Below, piece by piece: positions 7,819 through 15,981 of a stretch of 44,220 nt of DNA. The notes under the pieces are model-generated. The model had not been told where the DNA came from. It worked only from the letters and a program-made list of their open reading frames with translations, and did not search any database. The stretch spans positions 1 to 44,220 of the forward strand of contig CBDDFN010000015.1 of assembly GCA_965227065.1 (NCBI GenBank). The letters run 5' to 3'. The position numbers and the translations under genes were made by a program. Position 1 is the first letter of the stretch. Each line of letters begins with the position of its first letter. This DNA is from CBDDFN01 sp965227065 (lineage in GTDB: Bacteria; Pseudomonadota; Alphaproteobacteria; SPJN01).

Positions 7819-8840
7819 GCTGAGCAGCTGCCCCCGCCGAGCACGCAGAACTTCGCGCAATGCACATGATTGAGGGATACGGGCGCGCGCGCCTCATTCA
7901 GCGTTGCGCCCATATCAAACGCCCCGGTGTGGGGCAGCAAGGTACAGGGCAGAACGACCGGGGCACTCTCGCCCTTGCGATGCACCAGCATGCGGCTTGT
8001 CGCGCACATAATATCGGCGGGATCAACGCCCAGGATCGACCAGCATTCGGTCGTGATTTCCGGCACTTCAGCGGCCTCATCCATTTCGGGAAACAGCACG
8101 GTCTCAGCGGGGTTCATCGCATCGCTTGCCAGTCCAAGCCGCTTGAACAGCCGTGCATATCCCGCGCGCGCGTCGGCCTCATTTTCTTCAAACATGCTCC
8201 GGCCCGCGATGTGAACCGCAAAGCCATGCCGCGCCAGCCAGGCCAGCCCTTCACACGCTTTGTCAAAACTGCCCGTACCGCGTTCTTTGTCGTGCAACCC
8301 GGCGGAGTGGTGATCAAGGCTCACCCGCAGCGTCAACCTGTCCCCGAAGCGCTTCAAAAGGCGGAGCAATCCGTGCTGGACACGCGGGCGCATCATCGGC
8401 TGCATGGCGTTTGTGAGCACCAGCACGGTTAATCCCGCCACCAGACAATCTTCAATCATTTCTAAAATTTCAGGGTTCATGAAGGGCTCGCCGCCGGTAA
8501 AACCGATCTCGCCAGTGCCAAATGCACCCTCTTCGATTTCACTGAGGAACCGCTTTAGGTCATCTCTTTTGAAATAAACCAATTCATCGTTGGTGGGTGA
8601 GCTGTGAATATAGCAATTCAGGCACTCAATATTACACAGCGTGCCGGTATTGACCCATAAAGTGTTGAGCTTGCGCAAACCGACATGGGCGCGCGCTTCC
8701 CGCTTCGCCGTCCACAACGGATCGGAGAATTTTGTTAAGCCCGCCTTGGCGGCACCGTTAACGATCTCTTCGGAATTGGTGTCAATCATAGGGGCACTTA
8801 ACCCGATCCGGGTTGTGAGGGGAAGCGGCGCAATGTTCAC
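7815..8840 (-). CDS. radical SAM protein with C-terminal cysteine-rich region
   Basis: Up to 341 residues. The radical-SAM cluster motif is CNIECLNC (Cys 69, 73, 76), followed by the SAM-binding GEIGFTGGEPFMNPEI at about 111-126. The C-terminal part has further Cys: TTECWSILG, IMCATSRML, VLPCTLLP, and the tail HCAKFCVLGGGSCSA, suggesting an auxiliary Fe-S cluster as in SPASM/Twitch enzymes. The reaction is unknown. It is divergent from hemN with only 66 bases between, and an FNR-like box lies in that gap. The open frame starts at GTG 8840; ATG 8789 (324 residues) is an alternative, and it would sit sensibly downstream of a leftward promoter activated from the box. The stop overlaps the convergent gene's stop. 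Confidence 0.82.
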   Translation of the reverse strand: MNIAPLPLTTRIGLSAPMIDTNSEEIVNGAAKAGLTKFSDPLWTAKREARAHVGLRKLNTLWVNTGTLCNIECLNCYIHSSPTNDELVYFKRDDLKRFLSEIEEGAFGTGEIGFTGGEPFMNPEILEMIEDCLVAGLTVLVLTNAMQPMMRPRVQHGLLRLLKRFGDRLTLRVSLDHHSAGLHDKERGTGSFDKACEGLAWLARHGFAVHIAGRSMFEENEADARAGYARLFKRLGLASDAMNPAETVLFPEMDEAAEVPEITTECWSILGVDPADIMCATSRMLVHRKGESAPVVLPCTLLPHTGAFDMGATLNEARAPVSLNHVHCAKFCVLGGGSCSA

Positions 8841-8857
8841 AATCGCTTCATGTTGGA

Positions 8858-8871
8858 TTGATCCACCTCAA
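8858..8871. promoter_or_regulatory. FNR/FnrL-type box upstream of hemN
   Basis: TTGAT-CCAC-CTCAA matches the FNR consensus TTGAT-N4-ATCAA at 9 of 10 positions. Its centre (8864.5) is about 42 bases upstream of the hemN ATG at 8907, the usual activator distance from a transcription start. It could also act on the divergent radical-SAM gene. FNR-family control of hemN is well established in other proteobacteria. The same half-sites with the same CCAC spacer occur upstream of ompW. Confidence 0.72.
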
Positions 8872-8906
8872 CGCCAAACCCGGACTGGCATGGCATACGG
8901 GCAGAC

Positions 8907-10253
8907 ATGACAACGCTCGATTTTGAAAAACTGGCACAACGTGTGCCGCGCTACACCAGCTACCCGCCGGCTCCCTATTTTGAGGAGGCGGTCTCAGCCA
9001 ACACATACGCTAACTGGCTGCACAGTTTGCGCGACGGCAAGTCCGTCTCGCTCTACTTCCATGTGCCGTTCTGCAAGGAGATGTGCTGGTATTGCGGTTG
9101 CAACACGGTGGTGGTCAATCGGCCCGACATCATCAAATCCTATGTCGAGACCATGAAGACCGAAGTTGAGCGTGTCTCCGACGCGATCGGCGCGCGCATC
9201 CCGTGCGAGCATCTGCATTTTGGCGGCGGCACGCCGACCATGCTTGAAAGCGGTGATTTCGCCGAGCTTATGGCTTTTGTCCATGAACGCTTCGACATGA
9301 CAAAGGATGCCGAGCTTGCGATTGAAATCGACCCCCGGACCCTGACGCCCACCATGGCCGACACGCTGGCCGATGTCGGCATCAACCGGGCCAGCCTGGG
9401 GGTGCAGGAATTTTCCCCGCTGGTGCAAAAGGCGGTCAATCGGGTTCAGCCGTTCGAGATGGTCAAAAAGGCGGTGGAAGCGCTGCGCGCCAACGGCATA
9501 ACCCAGATCGGGTTTGATCTGATGGTCGGCCTGCCCCATCAGACCGTCGATGACATTGAACTCACCATTGAAAAAAGCATGTGGCTCCAGCCTGATCGCC
9601 TGTCGGTCTTTGCCTATGCCCATGTCCCGTGGATGAAAAAGCATCAGCGGCTGATCGATTTTGAAACCCTGCCCAGTCTGGAAGCACGGCTGGCCCAGGC
9701 CGAAGCTGCGCGCACCTCGCTCGCAACGCGCGGTTATCAGCTGATCGGCATGGATCATTTCGCGCGGCCCTTTGACAAGCTTGCCAAGGCCGCCCGCGCA
9801 GGCACCATGCGGCGCAACTTCCAGGGCTATACGACCGATCAGGCCGATGCGCTGATCGGCTTTGGCGCCTCAGCCATTGGCGCCATGCCGCAGGGCTATA
9901 TTCAGAATCAGGTTCAGGTCCGTGCCTATATGGACGCGGTGCGCGAAAACGGTTTTGCCACCGTGCGCGGCTATGCACTCAGCGAAGATGACAAGCTGCG
10001 CCGCGCCATCATCGATCAGCTCATGTGCACTTTTGCGCTTGATCTTGAAACGATTGACGGCACCAAGGGGCTGACTATCGGTGCGCTCGGCAACGCTGAA
10101 GAACTGGCGGAGTATCAGGCCAAGGGCCTGCTGGAGCGCGACCCCACCCAGCTGACCATCACCGAGGCGGGCAAGCCTTATGTCCGGCTGATTGCATCAT
10201 GCTTTGACCGCTACCTCACCCCGTCCACCGCGCGCCACGCCATGGCCGGCTGA
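8907..10253 (+). CDS. hemN: oxygen-independent coproporphyrinogen III dehydrogenase
   Basis: 448 residues, the normal HemN length. It oxidatively decarboxylates coproporphyrinogen III to protoporphyrinogen IX using two SAM, in the cytoplasm, without oxygen. The cluster motif CKEMCWYCGC (Cys 56, 60, 63 with Cys 65) shows the C-x3-C-x2-C-x-C pattern diagnostic of true HemN rather than HemW. HLHFGGGTPTML is the SAM-binding region, and the N-terminal trip-wire region RYTSYPPAPYF is present. An FNR-like box lies 42 bases upstream. No Shine-Dalgarno sequence precedes the ATG, and the predicted transcription start falls at the start codon, so a leaderless mRNA is possible. A strong terminator follows. 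Confidence 0.95.
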   Translation: MTTLDFEKLAQRVPRYTSYPPAPYFEEAVSANTYANWLHSLRDGKSVSLYFHVPFCKEMCWYCGCNTVVVNRPDIIKSYVETMKTEVERVSDAIGARIPCEHLHFGGGTPTMLESGDFAELMAFVHERFDMTKDAELAIEIDPRTLTPTMADTLADVGINRASLGVQEFSPLVQKAVNRVQPFEMVKKAVEALRANGITQIGFDLMVGLPHQTVDDIELTIEKSMWLQPDRLSVFAYAHVPWMKKHQRLIDFETLPSLEARLAQAEAARTSLATRGYQLIGMDHFARPFDKLAKAARAGTMRRNFQGYTTDQADALIGFGASAIGAMPQGYIQNQVQVRAYMDAVRENGFATVRGYALSEDDKLRRAIIDQLMCTFALDLETIDGTKGLTIGALGNAEELAEYQAKGLLERDPTQLTITEAGKPYVRLIASCFDRYLTPSTARHAMAG

Positions 10254-10304
10254 CACGCGTCACAGGCGGTTTCGTTCCGCGGTGGGGAATTCAATCATAT
10301 ACAT

Positions 10305-10380
10305 CGTCATCCCGGAGCGAGTGGAGCCCAGCCTCAAGGCTGTCGGCGACGCTTGCATCCGGGATGGCAAAAACAATGAC
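10305..10380. repeat. extragenic palindromic element between hemN and ompW
   Basis: Arms CATCCCGG (10308-10315) and CCGGGATG (10359-10366) enclose a smaller palindrome AGCCT-CA-AGGCT (10330-10341). The ends CGTCAT and AATGAC resemble those of the element at 5785-5920. It lies just downstream of hemN and upstream of the terminator. Likely a dispersed non-coding repeat; an open frame running through it is not credible as a gene. Confidence 0.45.
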
Positions 10381-10382
10381 AA

Positions 10383-10408
10383 AAAACCCCGGCCGAAGCC
10401 GGGGTTTT
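10383..10408. terminator. bidirectional rho-independent terminator
   Basis: Perfect 11-bp stem AAAACCCCGGC (10383-10393) and GCCGGGGTTTT (10398-10408) around loop CGAA, a stable tetraloop. It is flanked by an A-run and a T-run, so it ends both hemN (+) and ompW (-, stop at 10437). Confidence 0.9.
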
Positions 10409-10436
10409 GGTATTTTGATTTCAAAGGCTGTGGAGA

Positions 10437-11093
10437 CTAGAGGCGCAGCCCGATCCCGATGCCGAACACCCAGGGGTGAATATCAACATCAGCTTTGACC
10501 GTGCCAACGCCCGACACATGGACCTTTGAGTCTGTGTTGATGAAGATTTTCTTCACATCAACATTGGCGAACCAGGGGCCGTGGTGCCAGAAGTCCGCGC
10601 CGATCTGCAACGCCCAGCCGAACGTGTCATTATATTCGACATCAATGCCACTGGGGGCTTCATCCCCATAAAAAATGGTGTAGTTCACACCCGCGCCGAC
10701 ATAAGGCTTAAAGTCGCCAAAGTCGAAATGATATTGAACAAGCAGCGTCGGCGGCAAAATCCAGACATCACCCAGATCGACATCGCCAAGCGCTGAGCCC
10801 TTGACCTTCATGTCATGAGGCGCCGTCGCCAGGATCAGTTCCAGCGAGAAATTCTCGTCGAGGAAATAGGAAATATCGAGTTCCGGCACATACGCGTTCT
10901 GAATATCGATATCCCCGCCGACCGCTTCAATGTCCGCATCCTCTTGCGGGACAATTGCAATCGCGCGCAAACGGAACATCCAGGGGCTCTTGCCGTCCGT
11001 GTCGATCTCGGCAAGGGCGGGGGCCGTCGTCCCCAACAGCCCGGTTACTAAAAGTGCGGTCATCGCGAACCGCCGCATCAGAGACTTGGTCAT
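10437..11093 (-). CDS. ompW: OmpW-family outer-membrane protein
   Basis: 218 residues from ATG 11093. The signal peptide is MTKSLMRRFAMTALLVTGLL with predicted cleavage after APALA. The mature part has OmpW features: SPWMFRLRAIAIVP at the start, DISYFLDENFSLELILATAP, LLVQYHFDFGDFKPYVGAGVNYT and an aromatic-ended last strand GIGIGLRL. OmpW proteins are 8-stranded barrels with a hydrophobic channel for small nonpolar molecules. The upstream sequence in reading direction is GAGAGGTGAG, a strong ribosome site that fixes the start; the longer open frame to 11192 is not used. A perfect FNR box lies 64 bases upstream, fitting known oxygen control of ompW in enteric bacteria. Confidence 0.92.
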   Translation of the reverse strand: MTKSLMRRFAMTALLVTGLLGTTAPALAEIDTDGKSPWMFRLRAIAIVPQEDADIEAVGGDIDIQNAYVPELDISYFLDENFSLELILATAPHDMKVKGSALGDVDLGDVWILPPTLLVQYHFDFGDFKPYVGAGVNYTIFYGDEAPSGIDVEYNDTFGWALQIGADFWHHGPWFANVDVKKIFINTDSKVHVSGVGTVKADVDIHPWVFGIGIGLRL

Positions 11094-11150
11094 CTCACCT
11101 CTCCCAACCATTTGGTGAGCCGACCATGCACCCCTTATGCGTGCACCGGT

Positions 11151-11164
11151 TTGATCCACATCAA
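11151..11164. promoter_or_regulatory. perfect FNR/FnrL box upstream of ompW
   Basis: TTGAT-CCAC-ATCAA, a perfect match to TTGAT-N4-ATCAA. The centre at 11157.5 predicts a transcription start near 11116 (centre at -41.5), giving a leader of about 23 bases before the ompW ATG at 11093. With the hemN box this points to an FNR-type regulon in this region. The fnr gene itself is not in the window. Confidence 0.82.
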
Positions 11165-11213
11165 ATTTCTGTGAGATGCGGCAGCTTGGCACAGCCCCTC
11201 AAACCCTGCTCAC

Positions 11214-11245
11214 GAAAAACCCCGCCGGACAGGCATCCGGCGGGG
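11214..11245 (-). terminator. rho-independent terminator of the beta-oxidation operon
   Basis: Stem CCCCGCCGGA (11220-11229) and TCCGGCGGGG (11236-11245) with a 6-base loop. Read on the minus strand it ends in a T-run (plus-strand AAAAA at 11215-11219). It sits just beyond the stop of the bifunctional hydratase/dehydrogenase gene at 11271, the last gene of the leftward operon. Confidence 0.88.
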
Positions 11246-11270
11246 CTGTTTTCGGTACGCAGTCGCGCGG

Positions 11271-13460
11271 TTACGCGGCGGCTTTGGCGGCCTTGCCCGG
11301 CGCAAACCGGCTATAGAAGGTATCGCCTTTTTCAGCCATGTCCCGCAGCAATGCGTTGGGCGCGAAGCGCTTGCCGAAGCGTTGCGCCAGCGCATCGCAG
11401 GTCTCGACAAACTGTTTCGCGCCGATCATGTCGATATAGCTGAGCGGACCGCCGGTCCAGGGCGCAAAGCCCCAGCCCAGGATTGCGCCGATATCGGCAT
11501 CGCGCACGTCGGTCACCACACCCTCTTCAAAGCAGCGGGCGGCTTCCAGCGCCTGAATGGTGAGGAAACGGGTCTTGAGTTCCTCAGCGTCGGGCAGCTC
11601 TTCAGTCTGTGCGACAATATCGGCGAGACCCGGCCAAAGGCGCTTTTTGCCGCCTTCGGGATAGTCATAAAAGCCCTTGCCGATTTTCTTGCCCATGCGG
11701 CCATGCTTCTCAACCATCTCAGCGACGATCCCGTCGGCGGCGGTCTCCTCATAGGCATCGCCAAGGTCTTTCTTGGTCTGCTGGCGAACCTTGTAGCCAA
11801 GCTCCAGCGAAACCTCGTCATTCAGCGCCAGGGGCGCCATCGGCATGCCGGTCATCTTGCCACAATTTTCAATCATGGCCGGCTTGGTGCCGTCGGACAG
11901 CATGTGAATGCCTTCCGAGACGTAAGTGCCAAAGCAGCGGCTGGTGTAGAAGCCGCGGCTGTCATTGACGACGATCGGCGTTTTCTTGATCGCGGCAACA
12001 TAGTCCATCGCCTTGGCGAGGGTCTCATCAGAGGTTTTCTCACCCATGATGATTTCAACCAGCTGCATCTTGTCGACGGGCGAGAAGAAGTGCACACCGA
12101 TGAAGTTTTCAGGACGCGCGCTCGCCTCAGCCAAACCCGTGATCGGCAAGGTCGAAGTGTTCGAGCCGAACACGGCGGTTTCCGCGATCTGGGCTTCGGC
12201 CTTTTGCGTCACATCGGCCTTGATGCCGCGATCTTCAAACACCGCCTCGATGATCAGGTCAGCCCCTTTGAGATCATCATAATCAGTGGTCGCTTTGATC
12301 CGGCCCAGCAGTTCGGCCTTCTTCTCTTCGGTGCCACGGCCTTTGGCAATGGCTTTGTCGAGCAGACCTTCAGAATAGGCTTTGCCCTTGTCGGCACCCT
12401 CTTGGGATGTGTCGAGCAGCACAACTTCCATGCCGGCCTTGGCCGACACATAGGCAATGCCAGCGCCCATCATGCCGGCACCGAGAATGCCGAGCTTCTT
12501 GATCTCATATTTGTCGACGCCCTGGGGACGCCGCGCGCCTTTGTTGAGTTCTTGAAGCGACAGGAACAGCGAGCGGATCATGGCTTTCGAACGCGGGTCC
12601 ATCATCAGCTTGGTGAAGTAGCGGGTCTCGATGCGCAAGCCCGCATCAATTGGAACCTGCAGACCTTCATAGACACATGACGCAATATATTTCTGCGCGG
12701 GGAAGTTGCCGTAGGTCAGCTTGTGGACATTGGCATTGACCATGGTGAACAGGTTTCCGCCACCATCATGGGGGCCGCCGCCGGGGACTTTGAAGCCTTT
12801 TTCATCCCAGGGCTGGACCGACTTGCCGACTTCCTTGATCCACTTTTCACACTCGTCAATCAGATCATCGAGCGGCACGACCTTGTCAACGATACCGGCT
12901 TTGAGCGCTTTGTCAGGCGACAACGCTTTGCCTTCCAGGATCAGCGGCAAGGCATTGCCAATGCCGATCATGCGCGGCAGACGCTGGGTGCCACCACCGC
13001 CGGGCAGAAGACCGACTTTGGATTCGGGCAGGCCCAGTTGCGCCTTGGGATTGTCCGCTGCAATCCGGCCATGACAGGCAAGCGTCACTTCCAGGCCACC
13101 GCCCAGCGCTATGCCGTTGATCGCGGCGACAACCGGCTTGCCGCACAGTTCAAGACGGCGCAGCACGGTCTGGAATTTGAGATTGTTCTCATAAAGCGCC
13201 TTGGCTTTTTCGGTCGGGTCTTGTTCACCCGCACCGCCGGTGTTCTCACCCATCATGCCAAGATCGGCCCCGGCGACAAAGTCGCGCTTGCCGGACGCGA
13301 GGATCGCGCCTTTGACCTCATCATCGCTTTCGATGCGCGCGACCAGTTCGGCAAATTCCGCCATCGAGCTTTCCGACAAGACATTCATTGAGCGGCCCGG
13401 CATGTCCCAGACCATCAGCAAAATGCCGTCAGCGTTCAGTTCAGTCTTAAAATTTTCCAT
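11271..13460 (-). CDS. fadJ: bifunctional enoyl-CoA hydratase / 3-hydroxyacyl-CoA dehydrogenase
   Basis: 729 residues, the length of FadB/FadJ alpha subunits. The N-terminal crotonase domain (about 1-190) has both oxyanion loops, FVAGADLGMM and NGIALGGGLEVTLACHGRI, and the catalytic Glu region LPESKVGLLPGGGGTQRLPR. The dehydrogenase domain begins near 325 with the NAD-binding LGILGAGMMGAGIAYVSA and contains GVHFFSPVDKMQLVEII. The C-terminal helical repeats include GIGKGFYDYP-like KIGKGFYDYPEGG and GWGFAPWTGGPLSYID. It converts 2-enoyl-CoA through (3S)-hydroxyacyl-CoA to 3-ketoacyl-CoA. The thiolase partner is directly upstream (26-base gap). The choice of FadJ over FadB is by overall resemblance only. 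Confidence 0.93.
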   Translation of the reverse strand: MENFKTELNADGILLMVWDMPGRSMNVLSESSMAEFAELVARIESDDEVKGAILASGKRDFVAGADLGMMGENTGGAGEQDPTEKAKALYENNLKFQTVLRRLELCGKPVVAAINGIALGGGLEVTLACHGRIAADNPKAQLGLPESKVGLLPGGGGTQRLPRMIGIGNALPLILEGKALSPDKALKAGIVDKVVPLDDLIDECEKWIKEVGKSVQPWDEKGFKVPGGGPHDGGGNLFTMVNANVHKLTYGNFPAQKYIASCVYEGLQVPIDAGLRIETRYFTKLMMDPRSKAMIRSLFLSLQELNKGARRPQGVDKYEIKKLGILGAGMMGAGIAYVSAKAGMEVVLLDTSQEGADKGKAYSEGLLDKAIAKGRGTEEKKAELLGRIKATTDYDDLKGADLIIEAVFEDRGIKADVTQKAEAQIAETAVFGSNTSTLPITGLAEASARPENFIGVHFFSPVDKMQLVEIIMGEKTSDETLAKAMDYVAAIKKTPIVVNDSRGFYTSRCFGTYVSEGIHMLSDGTKPAMIENCGKMTGMPMAPLALNDEVSLELGYKVRQQTKKDLGDAYEETAADGIVAEMVEKHGRMGKKIGKGFYDYPEGGKKRLWPGLADIVAQTEELPDAEELKTRFLTIQALEAARCFEEGVVTDVRDADIGAILGWGFAPWTGGPLSYIDMIGAKQFVETCDALAQRFGKRFAPNALLRDMAEKGDTFYSRFAPGKAAKAAA

Positions 13461-13486
13461 CTGATGTAATCTCCGAATGCTGGGGC

Positions 13487-14695
13487 TTAGACGCGCTCAA
13501 TGATGGTCGCGGTACCCATGCCCGCACCCACACACAGGGTGATCAGCGCGGTGTTGAGGTCGCGCCGCTCAAGCTCGTCAAGCACGGTCCCAAGGATCAT
13601 GCCGCCGGTTGCGCCCAGCGGATGGCCCATGGCAATCGCGCCACCGTTCACATTCATCTTGTCATGATCAATATCGAGCTGATCCATCATGCGCAGCACG
13701 ACCGAGGCAAAGGCTTCATTGAGCTCGAACAGGTCAATGTCGGCAGTGGTCATGCCCGCGCGCTTCAAAACCTTTTCGGTCACCACGGCAGGGCCGGTCA
13801 ACATGATTGACGGCTCGGTGCCGATCGAGCCAAAGGCGCGGATGCGCGCGCGCGGCTTGATGCCGGTTTTCTCGCCTGCTTCCTTGGTGCCCATCAGGAC
13901 GGCAGAAGCTCCATCAACAATGCCCGAGCTGTTGCCGGCATGGTGGACATGATCAATGGCTTCGACTTCGGGGTAACGCTGTTGGGCCACCGCGTTGAAA
14001 CCACCCATCTCGCCCATCATGGCAAAAGACGGCTGAAGCGCAGCAAGCGACTGCATGGTCGCATCGGGGCGCATATGCTCATCATGATCAAGGATCGTCA
14101 GGCCGTTAATGTCTTTGACCGGCACGACCGATTTGGCGAAATAGCCATTATCCCAGGCGGCTTTGGCGCGCTTCTGGCTTTCGATGGCATAGGCATCGAC
14201 ATCATCGCGGCTGAACCCGTCACGGGTGGCGATCAGATCGGCCGAGATACCCTGCGGCACGAAATAGGTTTTAAACGCCACATCAGGATCGGTCGACCAG
14301 GCCCCGCCCGAGGCGGCCATGCCCACGCGGCTCATCGATTCAACGCCGCCGCCAATCGTCATTTCCGACTGGCCCGACATGACTTGCGCGGCCGCCATAT
14401 TGGTCGCTTCAAGACCAGAGGCGCAGAAACGGTTGATCTGAACACCGGCAACGCTTTCGTCATATTCGGAATTCAGCACCGCGATGCGGGCGATACAGCC
14501 GCCCTGTTCTTTGACCGGGTCAACACAGCCCAGCACGACATCATCAACGATGGAGGTGTCGAGTTCGTTGCGGTCGCGAATGGCGCGCAAGGTGGTGGAG
14601 GCCAGTTCAACAGCGGTCACTTCGTGGAGCGAGCCGTCTTTCTTGCCGCGGCCGCGCGGGGTGCGCACCGTGTCGTAGATAAAGCAGTCCGTCAT
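13487..14695 (-). CDS. fadI: acetyl-CoA C-acyltransferase (3-ketoacyl-CoA thiolase)
   Basis: 402 residues from ATG 14695 (MTDCFIYDTVRTPRGRGKKD). AAGGAG lies 6-7 bases before this ATG, so the longer upstream extension in the same frame (to 14887) is rejected. Catalytic motifs are complete: NRFCASGLEATNMAAAQ (acylated Cys near 90), NVNGGAIAMGHPLGATGG (His) and LCVGAGMGTATIIE (second Cys). It performs the last step of beta-oxidation, releasing acetyl-CoA. It lies between an acyl-CoA dehydrogenase and the FadJ-like subunit in one operon. FadA and FadI cannot be separated with confidence here; the symbol follows the FadJ-like neighbour. Confidence 0.93.
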   Translation of the reverse strand: MTDCFIYDTVRTPRGRGKKDGSLHEVTAVELASTTLRAIRDRNELDTSIVDDVVLGCVDPVKEQGGCIARIAVLNSEYDESVAGVQINRFCASGLEATNMAAAQVMSGQSEMTIGGGVESMSRVGMAASGGAWSTDPDVAFKTYFVPQGISADLIATRDGFSRDDVDAYAIESQKRAKAAWDNGYFAKSVVPVKDINGLTILDHDEHMRPDATMQSLAALQPSFAMMGEMGGFNAVAQQRYPEVEAIDHVHHAGNSSGIVDGASAVLMGTKEAGEKTGIKPRARIRAFGSIGTEPSIMLTGPAVVTEKVLKRAGMTTADIDLFELNEAFASVVLRMMDQLDIDHDKMNVNGGAIAMGHPLGATGGMILGTVLDELERRDLNTALITLCVGAGMGTATIIERV

Positions 14696-14751
14696 GGGAT
14701 TTCTCCTTAAGGGGACGATGGTGAGGGTGGTAAAATGGCAAGACCGGGCGC

Positions 14752-15900
14752 TTAAAGCGTCCGGCCAATCAGTTCTTTCATGATCTCGTTGGTGCCGCCG
14801 AAGATCTTCTGGACCCGGCTGTCGGCATACATGCGGGTAATCGGATATTCCCACATAAAGCCGTAGCCGCCGTGAAGCTGCAGGCATTCATCAACGATTT
14901 TGTTGAGCTCTTCGGTGGTCCACCATTTCGCCATGGCGGCGGTGGTGACGTCGAGCTCGCCTTTCATGATCGCGTCCATGCAGGCATTGACGAAGACCCG
15001 CGCGATGGTCGCGGTGGTCTTGGCTTCGGCCAGCTTGAAACGGGTGTTCTGGAAATCAGCGACCGAGCGGCCAAAGGCTTTACGCTCTTTTGTGTATTCC
15101 ACGGTCTGCGCGATGGCGGCTTCCATCACGGCGACCGAATTGATCGCAATGATCAGCCGTTCCTGCGGTAATTGCTGCATAAGCTGGATAAAGCCCATGC
15201 CTTCGTCGGTGCCCAGCAGATTGGTCATCGGCACGCGGACATTGTCAAAGAACAGCTCAGACGTGTCCTGACTTTTCATGCCGAGTTTTTTGAGGTTGCG
15301 GCCCCGTTCAAAGCCCTCAGTGTCGGCCTCGACCATGACGAGCGAGATGCCCTTGGCACCCTGCTCGGGATCGGTCTTGGCGACCACAATGATATAGTCG
15401 GCTTGCTGACCATTGGTGATGAACGTCTTCGAGCCATTGATGACATATTCATTGCCATCCTTGATCGCGGTGGTCTTGACCGCCTGCAGGTCCGATCCGG
15501 TGCCCGGCTCGGTCATGGCAATGGCGCAAACTTTTTCGCCGCTCGCCATTTTGGGCAGCCAGTTTTGCTTTTGCTCTTCGGTGCCGTAAGACTGGATATA
15601 GTGCGCGCAAATGCCGGAGTGGACCGACACGCCGATGCCGCCCGCGCCGTTCAGAATTTGCTGTTCATACAACACCGCTTCATGGGCGAAGGTGCCGCCC
15701 ATTCCGCCATATTCCTCGGAAATCGACACGTTCAGCAGGCCTTGCGCGCCCATCTTGTTCCAGATGTCGCGATCGACCTGACCCTGCTCTTCCCAGCGCT
15801 CGGCATGCGGCGCGCATTCGGCGGCGAAAAATTTGGCGGCGGCGTCACGGAAGATGGCAACATCTTCGGTGACCCAGTTGGCCTGTGTCACTGCGTTCAT
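14752..15900 (-). CDS. acyl-CoA dehydrogenase, long-chain type
   Basis: 382 residues, standard length. Motifs: CAIAMTEPGTGSDLQAVKTT (flavin/substrate contact), ERKAFGRSVADFQNTRFKLA (helix H) and the C-terminal MYADSRVQKIFGGTNEIMKE. As in the enzyme at 4278-5462, the C-terminal catalytic-Glu position is Gly (FGGT), a feature of the long-chain and isovaleryl-CoA dehydrogenase subclasses. FAD enzyme feeding ETF; makes trans-2-enoyl-CoA for the downstream FadJ-like protein. Second dehydrogenase of the merR operon, with the 592-residue enzyme upstream. Confidence 0.93.
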   Translation of the reverse strand: MNAVTQANWVTEDVAIFRDAAAKFFAAECAPHAERWEEQGQVDRDIWNKMGAQGLLNVSISEEYGGMGGTFAHEAVLYEQQILNGAGGIGVSVHSGICAHYIQSYGTEEQKQNWLPKMASGEKVCAIAMTEPGTGSDLQAVKTTAIKDGNEYVINGSKTFITNGQQADYIIVVAKTDPEQGAKGISLVMVEADTEGFERGRNLKKLGMKSQDTSELFFDNVRVPMTNLLGTDEGMGFIQLMQQLPQERLIIAINSVAVMEAAIAQTVEYTKERKAFGRSVADFQNTRFKLAEAKTTATIARVFVNACMDAIMKGELDVTTAAMAKWWTTEELNKIVDECLQLHGGYGFMWEYPITRMYADSRVQKIFGGTNEIMKELIGRTL

Positions 15901-15981
15901 AATAAACCCCGTTTACTCAGTTTGGTGGTTGCAAAATCTCCAGGCGAGAAGCCTCCCTGCTTCCCTCAATTCGTGGCCCGC

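Noticed and set aside
10192..10440. 82-codon open frame after hemN
   Set aside because: It overlaps the hemN end, the repeat and the terminator; its end is simply the terminator region, so it is noncoding.
11382..12680. 432-codon plus-strand open frame inside the FadJ-like gene
   Set aside because: Antisense shadow typical of GC-rich DNA: the minus-strand product has full family motifs, this one has none.
14696..14887. 64-residue N-terminal extension of the FadI-like thiolase
   Set aside because: ATG 14695 with AAGGAG and the thiolase N-terminal motif gives a normal-length protein; the extension overlaps the upstream dehydrogenase gene.
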